A stretch of DNA of 7,487 bases from Desulfobulbaceae bacterium UBA2213. GTDB taxonomy: Bacteria > Desulfobacterota > Desulfobulbia > Desulfobulbales > Desulfocapsaceae. The notes beneath the pieces are model-generated. The model was not told the DNA's origin, ran no database searches, and saw only the letters and a program-made list of their open reading frames with translations. The position numbers and the translations under genes were made by a program. Of this stretch, positions 1 through 6,642 are shown one piece after another. Location: the NCBI GenBank assembly GCA_002327225.1, contig DCUN01000117.1, positions 4,210 through 11,696 of the forward strand, given 5' to 3'. Within the stretch, counting starts at the first letter, position 1; every line of letters starts with the position of its first letter.

Positions 1-640
1 TCACCTTTTCCCGGGCAAAAAGAATGGCCTGAGAAAGGCAGAGCGCCATCTTTTTCTCTTCTTCCTGCAGGTAACTGTTACGTGAGCTCATGGCCAGACC
101 GCTTGCCTCGCGAACAGTGGGATGAGATACAATATCTACCACCAGATCCAGATCGCGGGCCATACGCCTGATCACTGCCAGTTGCTGAAAGTCTTTCTCG
201 CCAAAGACAGCCAGATGCGCCTGAGTCTGGGAAAAAAGTTTCATGACAACCGTGCAGACACCATCAAAATGGCCGGGCCGACTGGCCCCGCACAATCCCC
301 TGCCAAGCTCCGCCACCCGGATAGTGGTCTGAAAGCCGGCAGGATACATATCTGAGGCAGTTGGGGCGTAAAGGACATCGATATTCTCGCCTGCGGCAAG
401 CTCCATGTCTCTCTGCAGGTCACGCGGATAGGCGGCAAGGTCTTCACCAGGACCAAACTGAATAGGGTTGACAAAAAGACTGACCACCACCCGATCGGCG
501 CGCTCTCTTGCCTGGCGCATCAAGGCAAGATGGCCAGCATGAAAGCAGCCCATAGTCGGTACCAGGGCAATCTTCTGCCCCTCATGCCGCCAAGTGGCAG
601 CAAGGACAGCTATCTCCAGCGGGTTCTGAATCAGTTTCAC
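1..640 (-). CDS. panC: Pantothenate synthetase (pantoate--beta-alanine ligase), 3' end missing
   Basis: PanC joins pantoate and beta-alanine using ATP, through a pantoyl-adenylate intermediate, to make pantothenate, the precursor of coenzyme A; it is cytosolic. The frame reads cleanly for 213 residues and runs off the left edge; the family is usually about 280 residues, so roughly the last quarter is missing. Visible family motifs are PTMG followed by HAGH at residues 34-37 (the nucleotidyltransferase HxGH signature), FVNPIQFG at 56-63, GLCG..RPGHFDG at 115-127, FGEKDFQQL at 146-154 (ATP and pantoate site) and MSSRN at 184-188 (KMSKS-like loop). The usual small or leucine residues before HxGH are Cys-Phe here, which should be tolerated. 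The start is GTG at 640; it shares four bases (GTGA) with the stop of the upstream TPR gene, so translation is probably coupled. No separate Shine-Dalgarno stands out. Identification is firm. Confidence 0.96.
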   Translation of the reverse strand, partial: MKLIQNPLEIAVLAATWRHEGQKIALVPTMGCFHAGHLALMRQARERADRVVVSLFVNPIQFGPGEDLAAYPRDLQRDMELAAGENIDVLYAPTASDMYPAGFQTTIRVAELGRGLCGASRPGHFDGVCTVVMKLFSQTQAHLAVFGEKDFQQLAVIRRMARDLDLVVDIVSHPTVREASGLAMSSRNSYLQEEEKKMALCLSQAILFAREKV

Positions 641-1332
641 TGCATCGCTTTGAGCCTGGCGATCTTCTCCTCAAGCTCTGCCTTGGCAGGATCATCCTGA
701 CTCTTACCGGTAAAAGTAGCCTGATACTCCTCATACACATTGAGTGCCTGTTTCAACTCGCCTTGAGATTCATATATTCTGGCCAAACCGGTAACACCTT
801 CTCTTTCATAGCCCTCAATCTTCTGCAGGGCCTTATACTCGATAATTGCCGCATCAAACGTGCCGGCGGCCTCATTTGCCTGGGCCAGGCCAAAGGTCAG
901 CAAGGCAAAAAGAGGATCAGATCCGCTTATTTTTTTTCTCACGGCCCCGTATTGCTCAGCGGCCTCTTTAAATTTACCCGCTTTCATCTGTTCATGGGCC
1001 AGCTCGGCATTAGCCCAGTACTCCGAAGGCGTTCCTGAAAAATCAGCCGCCACACCAATAAGGGCCTCATGCCTTTCCGGTTCAGCTGCCTGCATGGCAA
1101 CAGCCAGTGCTGCCGATGCCTTCTGAATCCGGTTTGATTGGTAAGAATCATACAGGATCGTGCAGGTAACCACTGCAAGCACAGCAACGACCCCTATCTG
1201 CAAATTCCTTTTATTCTTCTTAATAAACCGGATAACAACAGGGGGCAAATTTAAATGCTCAAGCAGACCACTGCCTTCGCTATGAGAACTCTGCTGAACC
1301 TGATGACTGTCAAAGGCGCTCTGTCCTGCCAT
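637..1332 (-). CDS. Inner-membrane-anchored TPR-like protein (YfgM-like)
   Basis: A 231-residue protein with a polar N-terminus, a basic patch (KKNKRN, residues 38-43), one hydrophobic segment at about 44-61 and a long alanine-rich helical C-terminal part. By the positive-inside rule the N-terminus is cytoplasmic and residues 65-231 are periplasmic. The helical part shows TPR-like pairs: AELAHEQMKAGKFKEAAEQY (about 108-127), LAQANEAAGTFDAAIIEYKAL, and LARIYESQGELKQALNVYEEY. This layout matches the YfgM/TPR_21 class, whose E. coli member associates with the SecYEG translocon and the periplasmic chaperone PpiD; the same role here is inference. The start has a strong Shine-Dalgarno (AAGGAGGT, 1339-1346, six bases from the ATG). 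The last codons read ATG CAG TGA, and the TGA overlaps the GTG start of panC, so the two form one operon. The functional link to pantothenate synthesis is not obvious. Architecture is clear; the exact family is less sure. Confidence 0.8.
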   Translation of the reverse strand: MAGQSAFDSHQVQQSSHSEGSGLLEHLNLPPVVIRFIKKNKRNLQIGVVAVLAVVTCTILYDSYQSNRIQKASAALAVAMQAAEPERHEALIGVAADFSGTPSEYWANAELAHEQMKAGKFKEAAEQYGAVRKKISGSDPLFALLTFGLAQANEAAGTFDAAIIEYKALQKIEGYEREGVTGLARIYESQGELKQALNVYEEYQATFTGKSQDDPAKAELEEKIARLKAMQ

Positions 1333-1579
1333 GTGCCAACCTCCTTTTGGTTTTTACTTTACCTTTATACTCAAACATTTTAGGATCGGTTCCATGATAA
1401 ACATTCCAATCCTGACCACTTCGTTCAGATCCTTATAGTTTCTTTTTCATCCACAGAACGATTTTATCTTGCAACAACAGCTTAGATTATTTTTTCTGAA
1501 TATGAATTTTTCTTTTTACTCGATAGCGGCCAGCATGTCCATTGCCAAACTCTGATGGTCCCGCAAAAAAAAAATCTAA
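1333..1579. other. Divergent intergenic spacer (TPR-panC operon / xseA)
   Basis: This AT-rich 247-base spacer must hold the promoters for both flanking transcripts. On the minus strand the only clear element is the Shine-Dalgarno of the TPR gene at 1339-1346; TATAAA-like and TAAAAT-like hexamers lie further up but have no good -35 partner. On the plus strand a TTGCAA at 1469-1474 is the best -35 guess, but no convincing -10 sits 16-18 bases downstream. A run of ten A residues (1565-1574) ends five bases before the xseA ATG. No RNA gene, repeat or credible small gene is visible. A 17-codon reading frame from 1502 has no family features and I do not call it. Confidence 0.5.
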
Positions 1580-2947
1580 ATGGAATCTTTTACAACACTA
1601 CCTTCAGGGCTGACGACACTCACAGTCTCACAGATCAGCAGGTCTATCAGAAATCTTCTTGAAGGTGAATTTCGCTTTGTCAGGGTGAGCGGCGAGATAT
1701 CAAACCTCTCCCGCCCCTACTCGGGCCACAGCTATTTTACCCTCAAGGATGAGGGCGCCCAGCTTCGCGCTGTCCTCTTTAAAGGGCAGCAACGCTTTCT
1801 GGCCAAGGATATTGGTGACGGCCAGCAAGTTATCTGTCATGGTCGGATCTCTGTCTATGAACCCCGTGGCGACTATCAACTCATCGTTGACACAATTGAC
1901 TTTCAAGGGACCGGCCTGCTCCAGCTTCAATTTGAAGAGCTGAAAAAAAGACTGGCTGCGGAAGGTCTTTTTGACGAAGAACGGAAGAAAAGGGCCCCTC
2001 TGTACCCCCGAAATATTACCCTGATAACTTCACCAACAGGCGCTGCGGTCCATGATTTTCTTAAAATATGGAGGAAGCGCGGATGGGGCGCGGTCATTCA
2101 GATATTTCCGGTACGGGTTCAGGGAACGGGCGCTGCCGAAGAAATTGCGGCGGCAATCACCAGAATCAACAAAGAATTGGATACCGATATCATCGTTCTC
2201 TGTCGGGGCGGCGGCTCGCTGGAAGACCTCTGGGCCTTTAACGAGGAGTGCGTGGCTAGAGCCATTGCCGATTCAACCCTGCCCATAGTTTCAGCCATTG
2301 GCCATGAAGTCGATTTCACCATCGCCGATTTTTGTGCTGACCTGCGAGCCCCGACCCCGACAGGCGCTGCGGAACAGATCATCCCTGATTTCATGTTACT
2401 GCAAAGACAGATAGGCCTCTTAAAAAAACAGATTATCTCCCTGCTTCTGAAAAAAATTGACAGCTACAGCAGGCAAGTTTCCCAGAACAAACGTCTGCTT
2501 GGAGATCTGGGGATGACTCTTTCACACTTTACCTTGCAGATAGACCACAGCACCTCCCGGCTGACCCACTCCGTGGAAAGGCTTCTGCAGCAACAAACAC
2601 TCAATCTTGAAAGAGTCATTTCAAGATTAGAGCGCCAGTCACCCGTCAGCAGAATGACCATTCAGACTCAACGCCTCCGCCATGCCACAGAAAGACTGAC
2701 CCAGCAGATGCGCGTTCTGATCACACAAAAAAGCACAGCCCTTTCCGCCCAGGCAGCACTGTTAGATACAGTCAGTCCCCTTGCCACTCTTGCCCGGGGG
2801 TATGCTATCGCCAGCAGAAAAAATTCAGAAAAAAACCAAGGGGAAATAATTACCAGAAGCACCCAGGTTCACCCGGGTGAACAGATAGAAGTACTGCTCC
2901 ACAGTGGCAGGCTGGAATGCGAGATAAGCAGGGTAGTTGATCCCTGA
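1580..2947 (+). CDS. xseA: Exodeoxyribonuclease VII large subunit
   Basis: XseA is the catalytic subunit of exonuclease VII, which degrades single-stranded DNA from both ends into oligonucleotides, with roles in repair and recombination. It works as a complex with several copies of the small subunit XseB. The 455-residue length is normal. Residues about 13-110 form the N-terminal OB fold (LTVS, VSGEISNL, GHSYFTLKD, YEPRGDYQL). The catalytic domain follows (EGLFD, SPTGAAVHDF, CRGGGSLEDLW, SAIGHEVDFTIADF, RAPTPTGAAE). D159, R209, H242 and D245 correspond to the four residues reported as essential in the E. coli enzyme. Residues about 275-395 are a long coiled coil that binds XseB, and the C-terminal SPLATLARGYAI segment is typical. 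An in-frame TAA immediately precedes the ATG, so translation cannot begin further upstream, yet no Shine-Dalgarno is visible, only an A-rich leader. xseB, often adjacent in other bacteria, is absent from the window. Its 3' end converges on the secreted-protein gene, 23 bases apart. Confidence 0.97.
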   Translation: MESFTTLPSGLTTLTVSQISRSIRNLLEGEFRFVRVSGEISNLSRPYSGHSYFTLKDEGAQLRAVLFKGQQRFLAKDIGDGQQVICHGRISVYEPRGDYQLIVDTIDFQGTGLLQLQFEELKKRLAAEGLFDEERKKRAPLYPRNITLITSPTGAAVHDFLKIWRKRGWGAVIQIFPVRVQGTGAAEEIAAAITRINKELDTDIIVLCRGGGSLEDLWAFNEECVARAIADSTLPIVSAIGHEVDFTIADFCADLRAPTPTGAAEQIIPDFMLLQRQIGLLKKQIISLLLKKIDSYSRQVSQNKRLLGDLGMTLSHFTLQIDHSTSRLTHSVERLLQQQTLNLERVISRLERQSPVSRMTIQTQRLRHATERLTQQMRVLITQKSTALSAQAALLDTVSPLATLARGYAIASRKNSEKNQGEIITRSTQVHPGEQIEVLLHSGRLECEISRVVDP

Positions 2948-2970
2948 TCCAACCCGTCATCAGTCACACA

Positions 2971-3471
2971 CTATTTCAAATATAAAAGGGCATTCACCTC
3001 GCTGTCTATTTTATGCAAAACATTGGCCAGCTGCACATGACTTTCAGCTCCGGCTTTGCGCAGATCTTGTCCCCAGGCTCTCAAAGTTGTAGTGTTTACC
3101 TTGCGCACTCGATTATCCCGGCTCCATTCATGACCGATTTTAAGGCCAAGCGCCTGCATAGCCGCCAATCTCCCTTCCCGCTCATGCTCAGGGAATTTTT
3201 CCACAACCGCCTGGGTTATCTTTTTCCAACCATCAAAAAGAGGAACCCCTTCCTGAAATCTATAGTACCACTTCCTTTCCCTTGGAGTAAGGTTGGCCAG
3301 CTCATCTCCTGTAACATGAAAAGAATTTTTCAAGACAACAACTCCCTCAGTACTCTGCCCTGCTGATTCCTGCGCCTGCTGGGCACCTTGAAACTGGCCA
3401 GCAATCCCATGAACACAAAACAATAATGAAAAAAACACCATCAATAAACATGTTTTCCCTGAAAATCTCAT
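2971..3471 (-). CDS. Small secreted protein of unknown function
   Basis: I do not recognise this 166-residue protein. The N-terminus is a classic Sec signal peptide: basic start (MRFSGK), hydrophobic core at about 8-20, and a likely cleavage after GIA (about residue 24). Cys19 lies in the core but the preceding residue is Phe, so it does not form a good lipobox. The mature part is about 142 residues and has no cysteine. It has a low-complexity Gln/Ala/Ser linker (about 26-40), then a mostly helical, charged domain with LTPRERKWYYRFQEG (about 61-75), FDGWKKITQ, EHEREGRLAAMQALGLKIGHEW and a C-terminal helix containing LANVLHKIDSEVNALL. The start is supported by GGGAGG at 3476-3481, four bases before the ATG. 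It is a single-gene unit convergent with xseA and probably acts in the periplasm or outside the cell. Coding status is well supported by the signal peptide and ribosome site; function is unknown. Confidence 0.82.
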   Translation of the reverse strand: MRFSGKTCLLMVFFSLLFCVHGIAGQFQGAQQAQESAGQSTEGVVVLKNSFHVTGDELANLTPRERKWYYRFQEGVPLFDGWKKITQAVVEKFPEHEREGRLAAMQALGLKIGHEWSRDNRVRKVNTTTLRAWGQDLRKAGAESHVQLANVLHKIDSEVNALLYLK

Positions 3472-3568
3472 AGGGCCTCCCGGAAATAAAATTTCAAGAG
3501 AACAAATGTGTCAAGACTTAGATATTGATCACCATTTCACTGACTTTGTCACATCTGAACTAACGATA

Positions 3569-3597
3569 AAAATACTTATCATCTCTAAATAAGTCAA
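3569..3597 (-). promoter_or_regulatory. Putative sigma-70 promoter for the secreted-protein gene, with an overlapping palindrome
   Basis: Read on the minus strand, TTGACT (3597-3592) is followed after exactly 17 bases by TATTTT (3574-3569), giving five of six and four of six matches to the sigma-70 hexamers. The transcript would have a leader of about 90 bases. An inverted repeat GATAA-N6-TTATC (3565-3580) covers the -10 region, where a repressor would be expected to bind. A second TTGACA at about 3515, with TTTTAT 17 bases on, would start transcription within the Shine-Dalgarno, so I prefer the upstream pair. This is pattern matching only. Confidence 0.35.
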
Positions 3598-3614
3598 GTT
3601 ATCCCCTCCAGAAC

Positions 3615-3651
3615 CTATAACAAAGATACAGGTAAAGAATCTCTTCACCCG
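3615..3651 (-). terminator. Possible intrinsic terminator after the response regulator gene
   Basis: On the minus strand GGTGAAGA, a three-base loop and TCTTTACC form an eight-pair stem with one G-U pair (3649-3631). It can be extended by two outer pairs. A U-rich but interrupted stretch follows (TGTATCTTTGTTAT). It sits about 20 bases past the TAG at 3672, the right place for terminating the regulator transcript, but the stem is AU-rich and the U tract imperfect. Confidence 0.4.
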
Positions 3652-3671
3652 GTCAAAGAAAAGCATATTTA

Positions 3672-4823
3672 CTACCCTTCTTCATTAACGTTCATACGTA
3701 GACAAATGGGCTCCTTAATACCTACCTGCTTGGAAAAATTATACAATCCCTGAAGAATTTGCCAGGTCACAAACTGGCCTTTGGGAATAACCAGCACCCC
3801 ATTATTGGCAAAGACATCTTCTTCGGCAATCATGCCCGTCTGGATATCTTTTATCTTGAGATTCACAACCTTACCTTGACATTTTTCAATCTTTAACCCT
3901 GCCAGAATATTCAAGATGTCAGGATTATAAAGCCCTGACGTTTTTTTCATCCTCTGCAGGATAGCATAATGCGAGAGCCCCTGATAACTGAGCAAATCAT
4001 AATCAATAACTACCTTTAACATTTGAGCCCCACGACAGATAACTGCATCATCAGGAGAGACAGGATCTTCTTCATACTCAGCCATGGGAAACAACTGCAT
4101 GCCAACCATCCCGGCAACAAGTTCCATCCTGGGGATATGGGCAAAAAGCCTCCGTCCAACATCAGGATGTTGTTCATACATCTCACGTTCATCAGGACTG
4201 AGCTCAACTCCAGCATACAGTTTATGCAAGATATCAGGCGGCAAAGTGATACAGCCAATTTGAGACATAAGAGCGGCAATCTCATACTGCCAGTCATGAG
4301 GACTTGGTTCCTGCTTACAGAGCCTTCCCACCATTTTTTTAATCCTTGCCCCTGCGCCAAAGATCGTGGCATTGGACTGACTGAGCAACTCACTCAGCAC
4401 CTTCATGCTTCCCTTCAAGGTCTCGTTCAACAGCTCCTTTTCAGCAATTACAAGTTTATAATGTCTGGCCGCCAAGGCCAGTGCCGTAGCAAGGGTTGCG
4501 GTTGAACATGGTTTGCTGAGAAAACGAAAAATCTGCCCGGCATTCACTGCTTCGATTGCTGTTTCTTGATCCGCATTTCCGGTAAGCATAATACGCACTG
4601 TATCCGGGTACATATCTTTCACCCGGGACAGCAGTTGCACACCATCCATCCCCGGCATCCTCATGTCTGAGACAATAATGGCAAAAGGCCCACATGTTCT
4701 TAGCACCTCCAGAGCCTCTTCTCCGTTCTGGGCAGTCTTGATATCAAAACGATTCCGCAACTGGCGCTGCATCGACTCAAGCATATTCGGCTCATCATCA
4801 ACCAGAAGAATTTTATCACTCAT
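3672..4823 (-). CDS. Response regulator with a degenerate HD-GYP-type output domain
   Basis: A 383-residue cytoplasmic two-component regulator. Residues 1-120 are a complete receiver domain: acidic pocket D9-D10, phosphoacceptor D53 in VSDMRMPGMDG, T81 in MLTGNA and K104 in FLSKP, so phosphorylation should work. After a helical linker (about 120-150) comes an HD-GYP-derived region (about 150-300). Its later segment LPPDILHKLYAG, LSPDEREMYEQHPDVGRRLFAHIPRMELVA clearly aligns with RpfG-like domains. However, the position of the family's HD dyad reads MSQIG (186-190), the downstream metal-binding histidines are replaced (GMQLFP, 241-246), and no GYP motif is seen. It is therefore unlikely to hydrolyse cyclic di-GMP and may act as a binding or scaffold module; this is inference. 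The C-terminal 65 residues (IKDIQTGMIAEEDV, LVIPKGQFVTWQIL) form a small extra domain. The start has AAGGAT (4832-4837) eight bases upstream. No kinase gene is adjacent; the gene stands alone, divergent from eno. Confidence 0.9.
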   Translation of the reverse strand: MSDKILLVDDEPNMLESMQRQLRNRFDIKTAQNGEEALEVLRTCGPFAIIVSDMRMPGMDGVQLLSRVKDMYPDTVRIMLTGNADQETAIEAVNAGQIFRFLSKPCSTATLATALALAARHYKLVIAEKELLNETLKGSMKVLSELLSQSNATIFGAGARIKKMVGRLCKQEPSPHDWQYEIAALMSQIGCITLPPDILHKLYAGVELSPDEREMYEQHPDVGRRLFAHIPRMELVAGMVGMQLFPMAEYEEDPVSPDDAVICRGAQMLKVVIDYDLLSYQGLSHYAILQRMKKTSGLYNPDILNILAGLKIEKCQGKVVNLKIKDIQTGMIAEEDVFANNGVLVIPKGQFVTWQILQGLYNFSKQVGIKEPICLRMNVNEEG

Positions 4824-5138
4824 ACGTTTTCATCCTTGTCGCAATTTCTCAGCTGATTATCGACCATACCACAACCCTGTCCTCACTCCTGACCGAACCA
4901 GATCCATGCTCAAAATTTGACACTCACGTTACATTCCAAAAAAAAATATATTACCATACAAAAGAATAAGGAAGAAAATTTAAATACACTTTATCCCCAT
5001 GGACGATTCAGTTCGACTTTTTTTAGAAATGAGCTTTCAACAGAAAAGCTGGACAATTCGGTTTATTTACGCATTAATAACAATCATGGGTTCTTAAGCA
5101 TAAGATGAACAGAACATGCCGACACAGGAGGGAAGCCA
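4824..5138. other. AT-rich divergent spacer between the regulator gene and eno
   Basis: This 315-base stretch contains no credible gene. The minus-strand side holds the AAGGAT ribosome site of the regulator (4832-4837) and a GATAAT hexamer (4856-4861) that could be its -10, without a good -35. A perfect TTGACA lies on the plus strand at 4917-4922, but the nearest TATA-like hexamer (TATATT, 4947-4952) is 24 bases away, too far for a normal promoter. A six-base inverted repeat AGCTTT-N7-AAAGCT (5032-5050) abuts the better eno promoter candidate. A 63-codon TTG-start frame here overlaps the TTGACA, has no ribosome site and resembles no family, so it is not called. Confidence 0.5.
5050..5080 (+). 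promoter_or_regulatory. Putative sigma-70 promoter of eno
   Basis: TGGACA (5050-5055, five of six matches) is followed after 17 bases by ATTAAT (5073-5078, four of six), with TAATAA overlapping it two bases further on. Transcription would start near 5085, leaving a leader of about 54 bases before the eno start. The palindrome AGCTTT-N7-AAAGCT ends on the first base of the -35 and could be an operator or chance. Evidence is sequence match and position only. Confidence 0.35.
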
Positions 5139-6425
5139 ATGCAACCACGTATCAGCTCGCTGTCCGCTTTAGAAATTCTTGATTCTCGAGGGAATCCGAC
5201 CGTTCGCGTTGTGTGTGGTCTGGACAATGGAATCCGGGTATCTGCCTCTGTTCCCTCCGGAGCCTCTACCGGTGAACATGAAGCGGTGGAATTGCGTGAT
5301 GGAGATAAAAAACGCTATAACGGCAAGGGCGTACTTCTGGCAGTAGCAAATGTCAACACCCTGATCGCCCCGATGCTCACTGGCTTCAATCCTGCGCGCC
5401 AGGCCGAGATCGACCGGATGATGATTGAACTTGACGCCACCCCAAACAAAGGAAAACTGGGTGCCAACGCCATACTTGGAGTGTCCATGGCTGTGGCCAA
5501 GGCTGCGGCTGCGGCATCAGGACTTCCCCTGTACGCTTACCTGGGTGGCCCCGGTGCGATCCGTCTGCCAGTACCGATGATGAACATCATCAATGGCGGC
5601 AAGCATGCGGACAACAGCATCGATTTTCAGGAGTTCATGGTCATGCCCATCGGGGCCCCAACCTTTGCCGAGGCCCTGCGTTATGGGGCGGAGACCTTCC
5701 ATACCCTCAAAAATATCCTGCAGAAAAAGGGCTATTCCACAAGTGTCGGCGATGAAGGGGGATTCGCGCCGAACCTGCAAAGCAACGAAGAGGCCTGCGA
5801 TCTTATCGTTGACGCCATCGAAACCGCCGGCTACCGGCCTGGTCTTGATCTGGCCATAGCCCTGGATCCGGCAGCCAGCTCATTTTTTGCAGACGGTGCC
5901 TACCATCTTGACAAGTCCGGTCAGGGCAGCAAGAGCAATATTGAAATGACTCATCTCTACGAACAATGGCTTAACGCGTATCCTATTGTTTCCATTGAAG
6001 ATGGTCTGGCTGAAAATGACTGGCAGGGATTCAAGGAACACACCGCAATCCTTGGCAACAGAACACAGATCGTAGGTGATGACCTCTTTGTCACGAATAC
6101 CCGTTTCATTGCCCGCGGCATTGAGGAAAAATCAGCCAATAGCGTACTCATCAAACTCAATCAGATCGGTACTGTCACCGAGACCATAGATGCCATACAA
6201 CTCTGCCGCCAGGCCGGATGGGGCTATGTAATTTCTCACCGCAGCGGTGAGACCGAGGATACATTTATGGCTGATTTTACTGTGGCCATGGGGGGCGGAC
6301 AGATCAAGAGTGGTTCAGCCTGTCGCAGTGAACGGATCGCCAAATACAACCGGCTGCTGGAGATTGAAAAAGACCTGGGAGGAGCGGCGGTATTGAATAC
6401 CCCGCTGGCCTGCTTTACAAGATAA
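5139..6425 (+). CDS. eno: Enolase (phosphopyruvate hydratase)
   Basis: Enolase interconverts 2-phosphoglycerate and phosphoenolpyruvate in glycolysis and gluconeogenesis; it is a cytosolic magnesium enzyme and often also an RNA-degradosome partner. The 428-residue length is standard. The N-terminal domain carries LDSRGNPTV (14-22) and the mobile loop SGASTGEHEA (40-49). In the barrel, H156 (GGKHADN) and E165 are substrate-site residues, E206 (GDEGGFAPN) is the general acid/base partner, D243, E287 (SIEDG) and D314 (VGDDLF) bind magnesium, K339 (IKLNQIG) is the catalytic lysine, SHRSGETED (366-374) binds phosphate and K390 (GQIKSG) completes the site. Small departures are DPAASSFF at 243-250, where a residue other than Pro usually follows the Asp, and GSACRSER near 392-399. 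Neither removes a catalytic residue. AGGAGG at 5126-5131 lies seven bases before the ATG. The gene is probably monocistronic, since the next gene is over 270 bases away behind hairpins. Confidence 0.98.
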   Translation: MQPRISSLSALEILDSRGNPTVRVVCGLDNGIRVSASVPSGASTGEHEAVELRDGDKKRYNGKGVLLAVANVNTLIAPMLTGFNPARQAEIDRMMIELDATPNKGKLGANAILGVSMAVAKAAAAASGLPLYAYLGGPGAIRLPVPMMNIINGGKHADNSIDFQEFMVMPIGAPTFAEALRYGAETFHTLKNILQKKGYSTSVGDEGGFAPNLQSNEEACDLIVDAIETAGYRPGLDLAIALDPAASSFFADGAYHLDKSGQGSKSNIEMTHLYEQWLNAYPIVSIEDGLAENDWQGFKEHTAILGNRTQIVGDDLFVTNTRFIARGIEEKSANSVLIKLNQIGTVTETIDAIQLCRQAGWGYVISHRSGETEDTFMADFTVAMGGGQIKSGSACRSERIAKYNRLLEIEKDLGGAAVLNTPLACFTR

Positions 6426-6548
6426 CAAATTGGTAGAGTAGAAAATGAAGTCGGCAGTTTCGGCTGCAATCTGTTTGATTCCAGCTCAAGCTGGCTCAAG
6501 ATTACTATGGCGCCTTTTTTTTCACACAAAGAAAAAGCTGTCAAAAAA

Positions 6549-6581
6549 AAAGGATCCGGGTTCCCTCGTTCCGGTTTCTTT
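6549..6581 (+). terminator. Possible intrinsic terminator downstream of eno
   Basis: The arms 6549-6559 and 6571-6581 can pair over eleven positions with one G-U pair and one U-U mismatch, closing on a four-pair CCGG core and an eleven-base loop. An A9 run precedes the hairpin and overlaps its left arm, and TTTCTTT forms its right foot, the look of a bidirectional terminator. It lies about 125 bases past the eno stop, rather far, and the stem is imperfect. The shorter hairpin at 6481-6494 is closer to the stop but its T tract is 20 bases away. Confidence 0.35.
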
Positions 6582-6625
6582 ACTCTCATAACTTCGAAGA
6601 TGAACTGTATCATGATCAACAAAAA

Positions 6626-6642
6626 CCGGGATTCATTTCCGG
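6626..6642 (+). repeat. CCGGGA/TTCCGG hairpin, related to the one at 6556-6574
   Basis: CCGGGA and TTCCGG pair over six positions (one G-U) around a five-base loop. The earlier hairpin has the same CCGGG-TTC...TTCCGG order, and both follow an A run and precede a pyrimidine-rich stretch, so they look like two copies of one small element about 70 bases apart. This copy lies immediately upstream of the TATAAT at 6645-6650 and could affect transcription of the next gene. The similarity is short and may be chance. Confidence 0.35.

Noticed and set aside
122..355. Plus-strand open frame of 77 codons
   Set aside because: It is antisense to panC, whose motifs read without interruption on the minus strand, and it has no family features.
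763..1126. Two plus-strand open frames opposite the TPR gene
   Set aside because: They are shadows of the alanine- and glutamate-rich coding sequence on the minus strand; no ribosome site or family match.
2930..2962. GATC-centred inverted repeat near the xseA stop as a shared terminator
   Set aside because: The stem needs a bulge, is short, and no T tract follows on either strand.
3013..3366. Plus-strand open frame of 117 codons opposite the secreted-protein gene
   Set aside because: The minus-strand frame has a signal peptide and a Shine-Dalgarno; this one has neither.
4023..4505. Plus-strand open frame of 160 codons opposite the response regulator
   Set aside because: It is antisense to clear receiver/HD coding sequence and shows no protein-like pattern.
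4917..4952. TTGACA with a downstream TATATT as the eno promoter
   Set aside because: The hexamers are 24 bases apart, well outside the usual 16-18 base spacing, and more than 180 bases from the eno start.
4917..5108. 63-codon frame starting at TTG upstream of eno
   Set aside because: The start codon is rare, there is no ribosome site, the product is low-complexity and AT-driven, and the region is better explained as a promoter spacer.
6236..6622. 128-codon minus-strand frame over the 3' end of eno
   Set aside because: Most of it is antisense to highly conserved enolase sequence and the rest reads through hairpins and A/T tracts.
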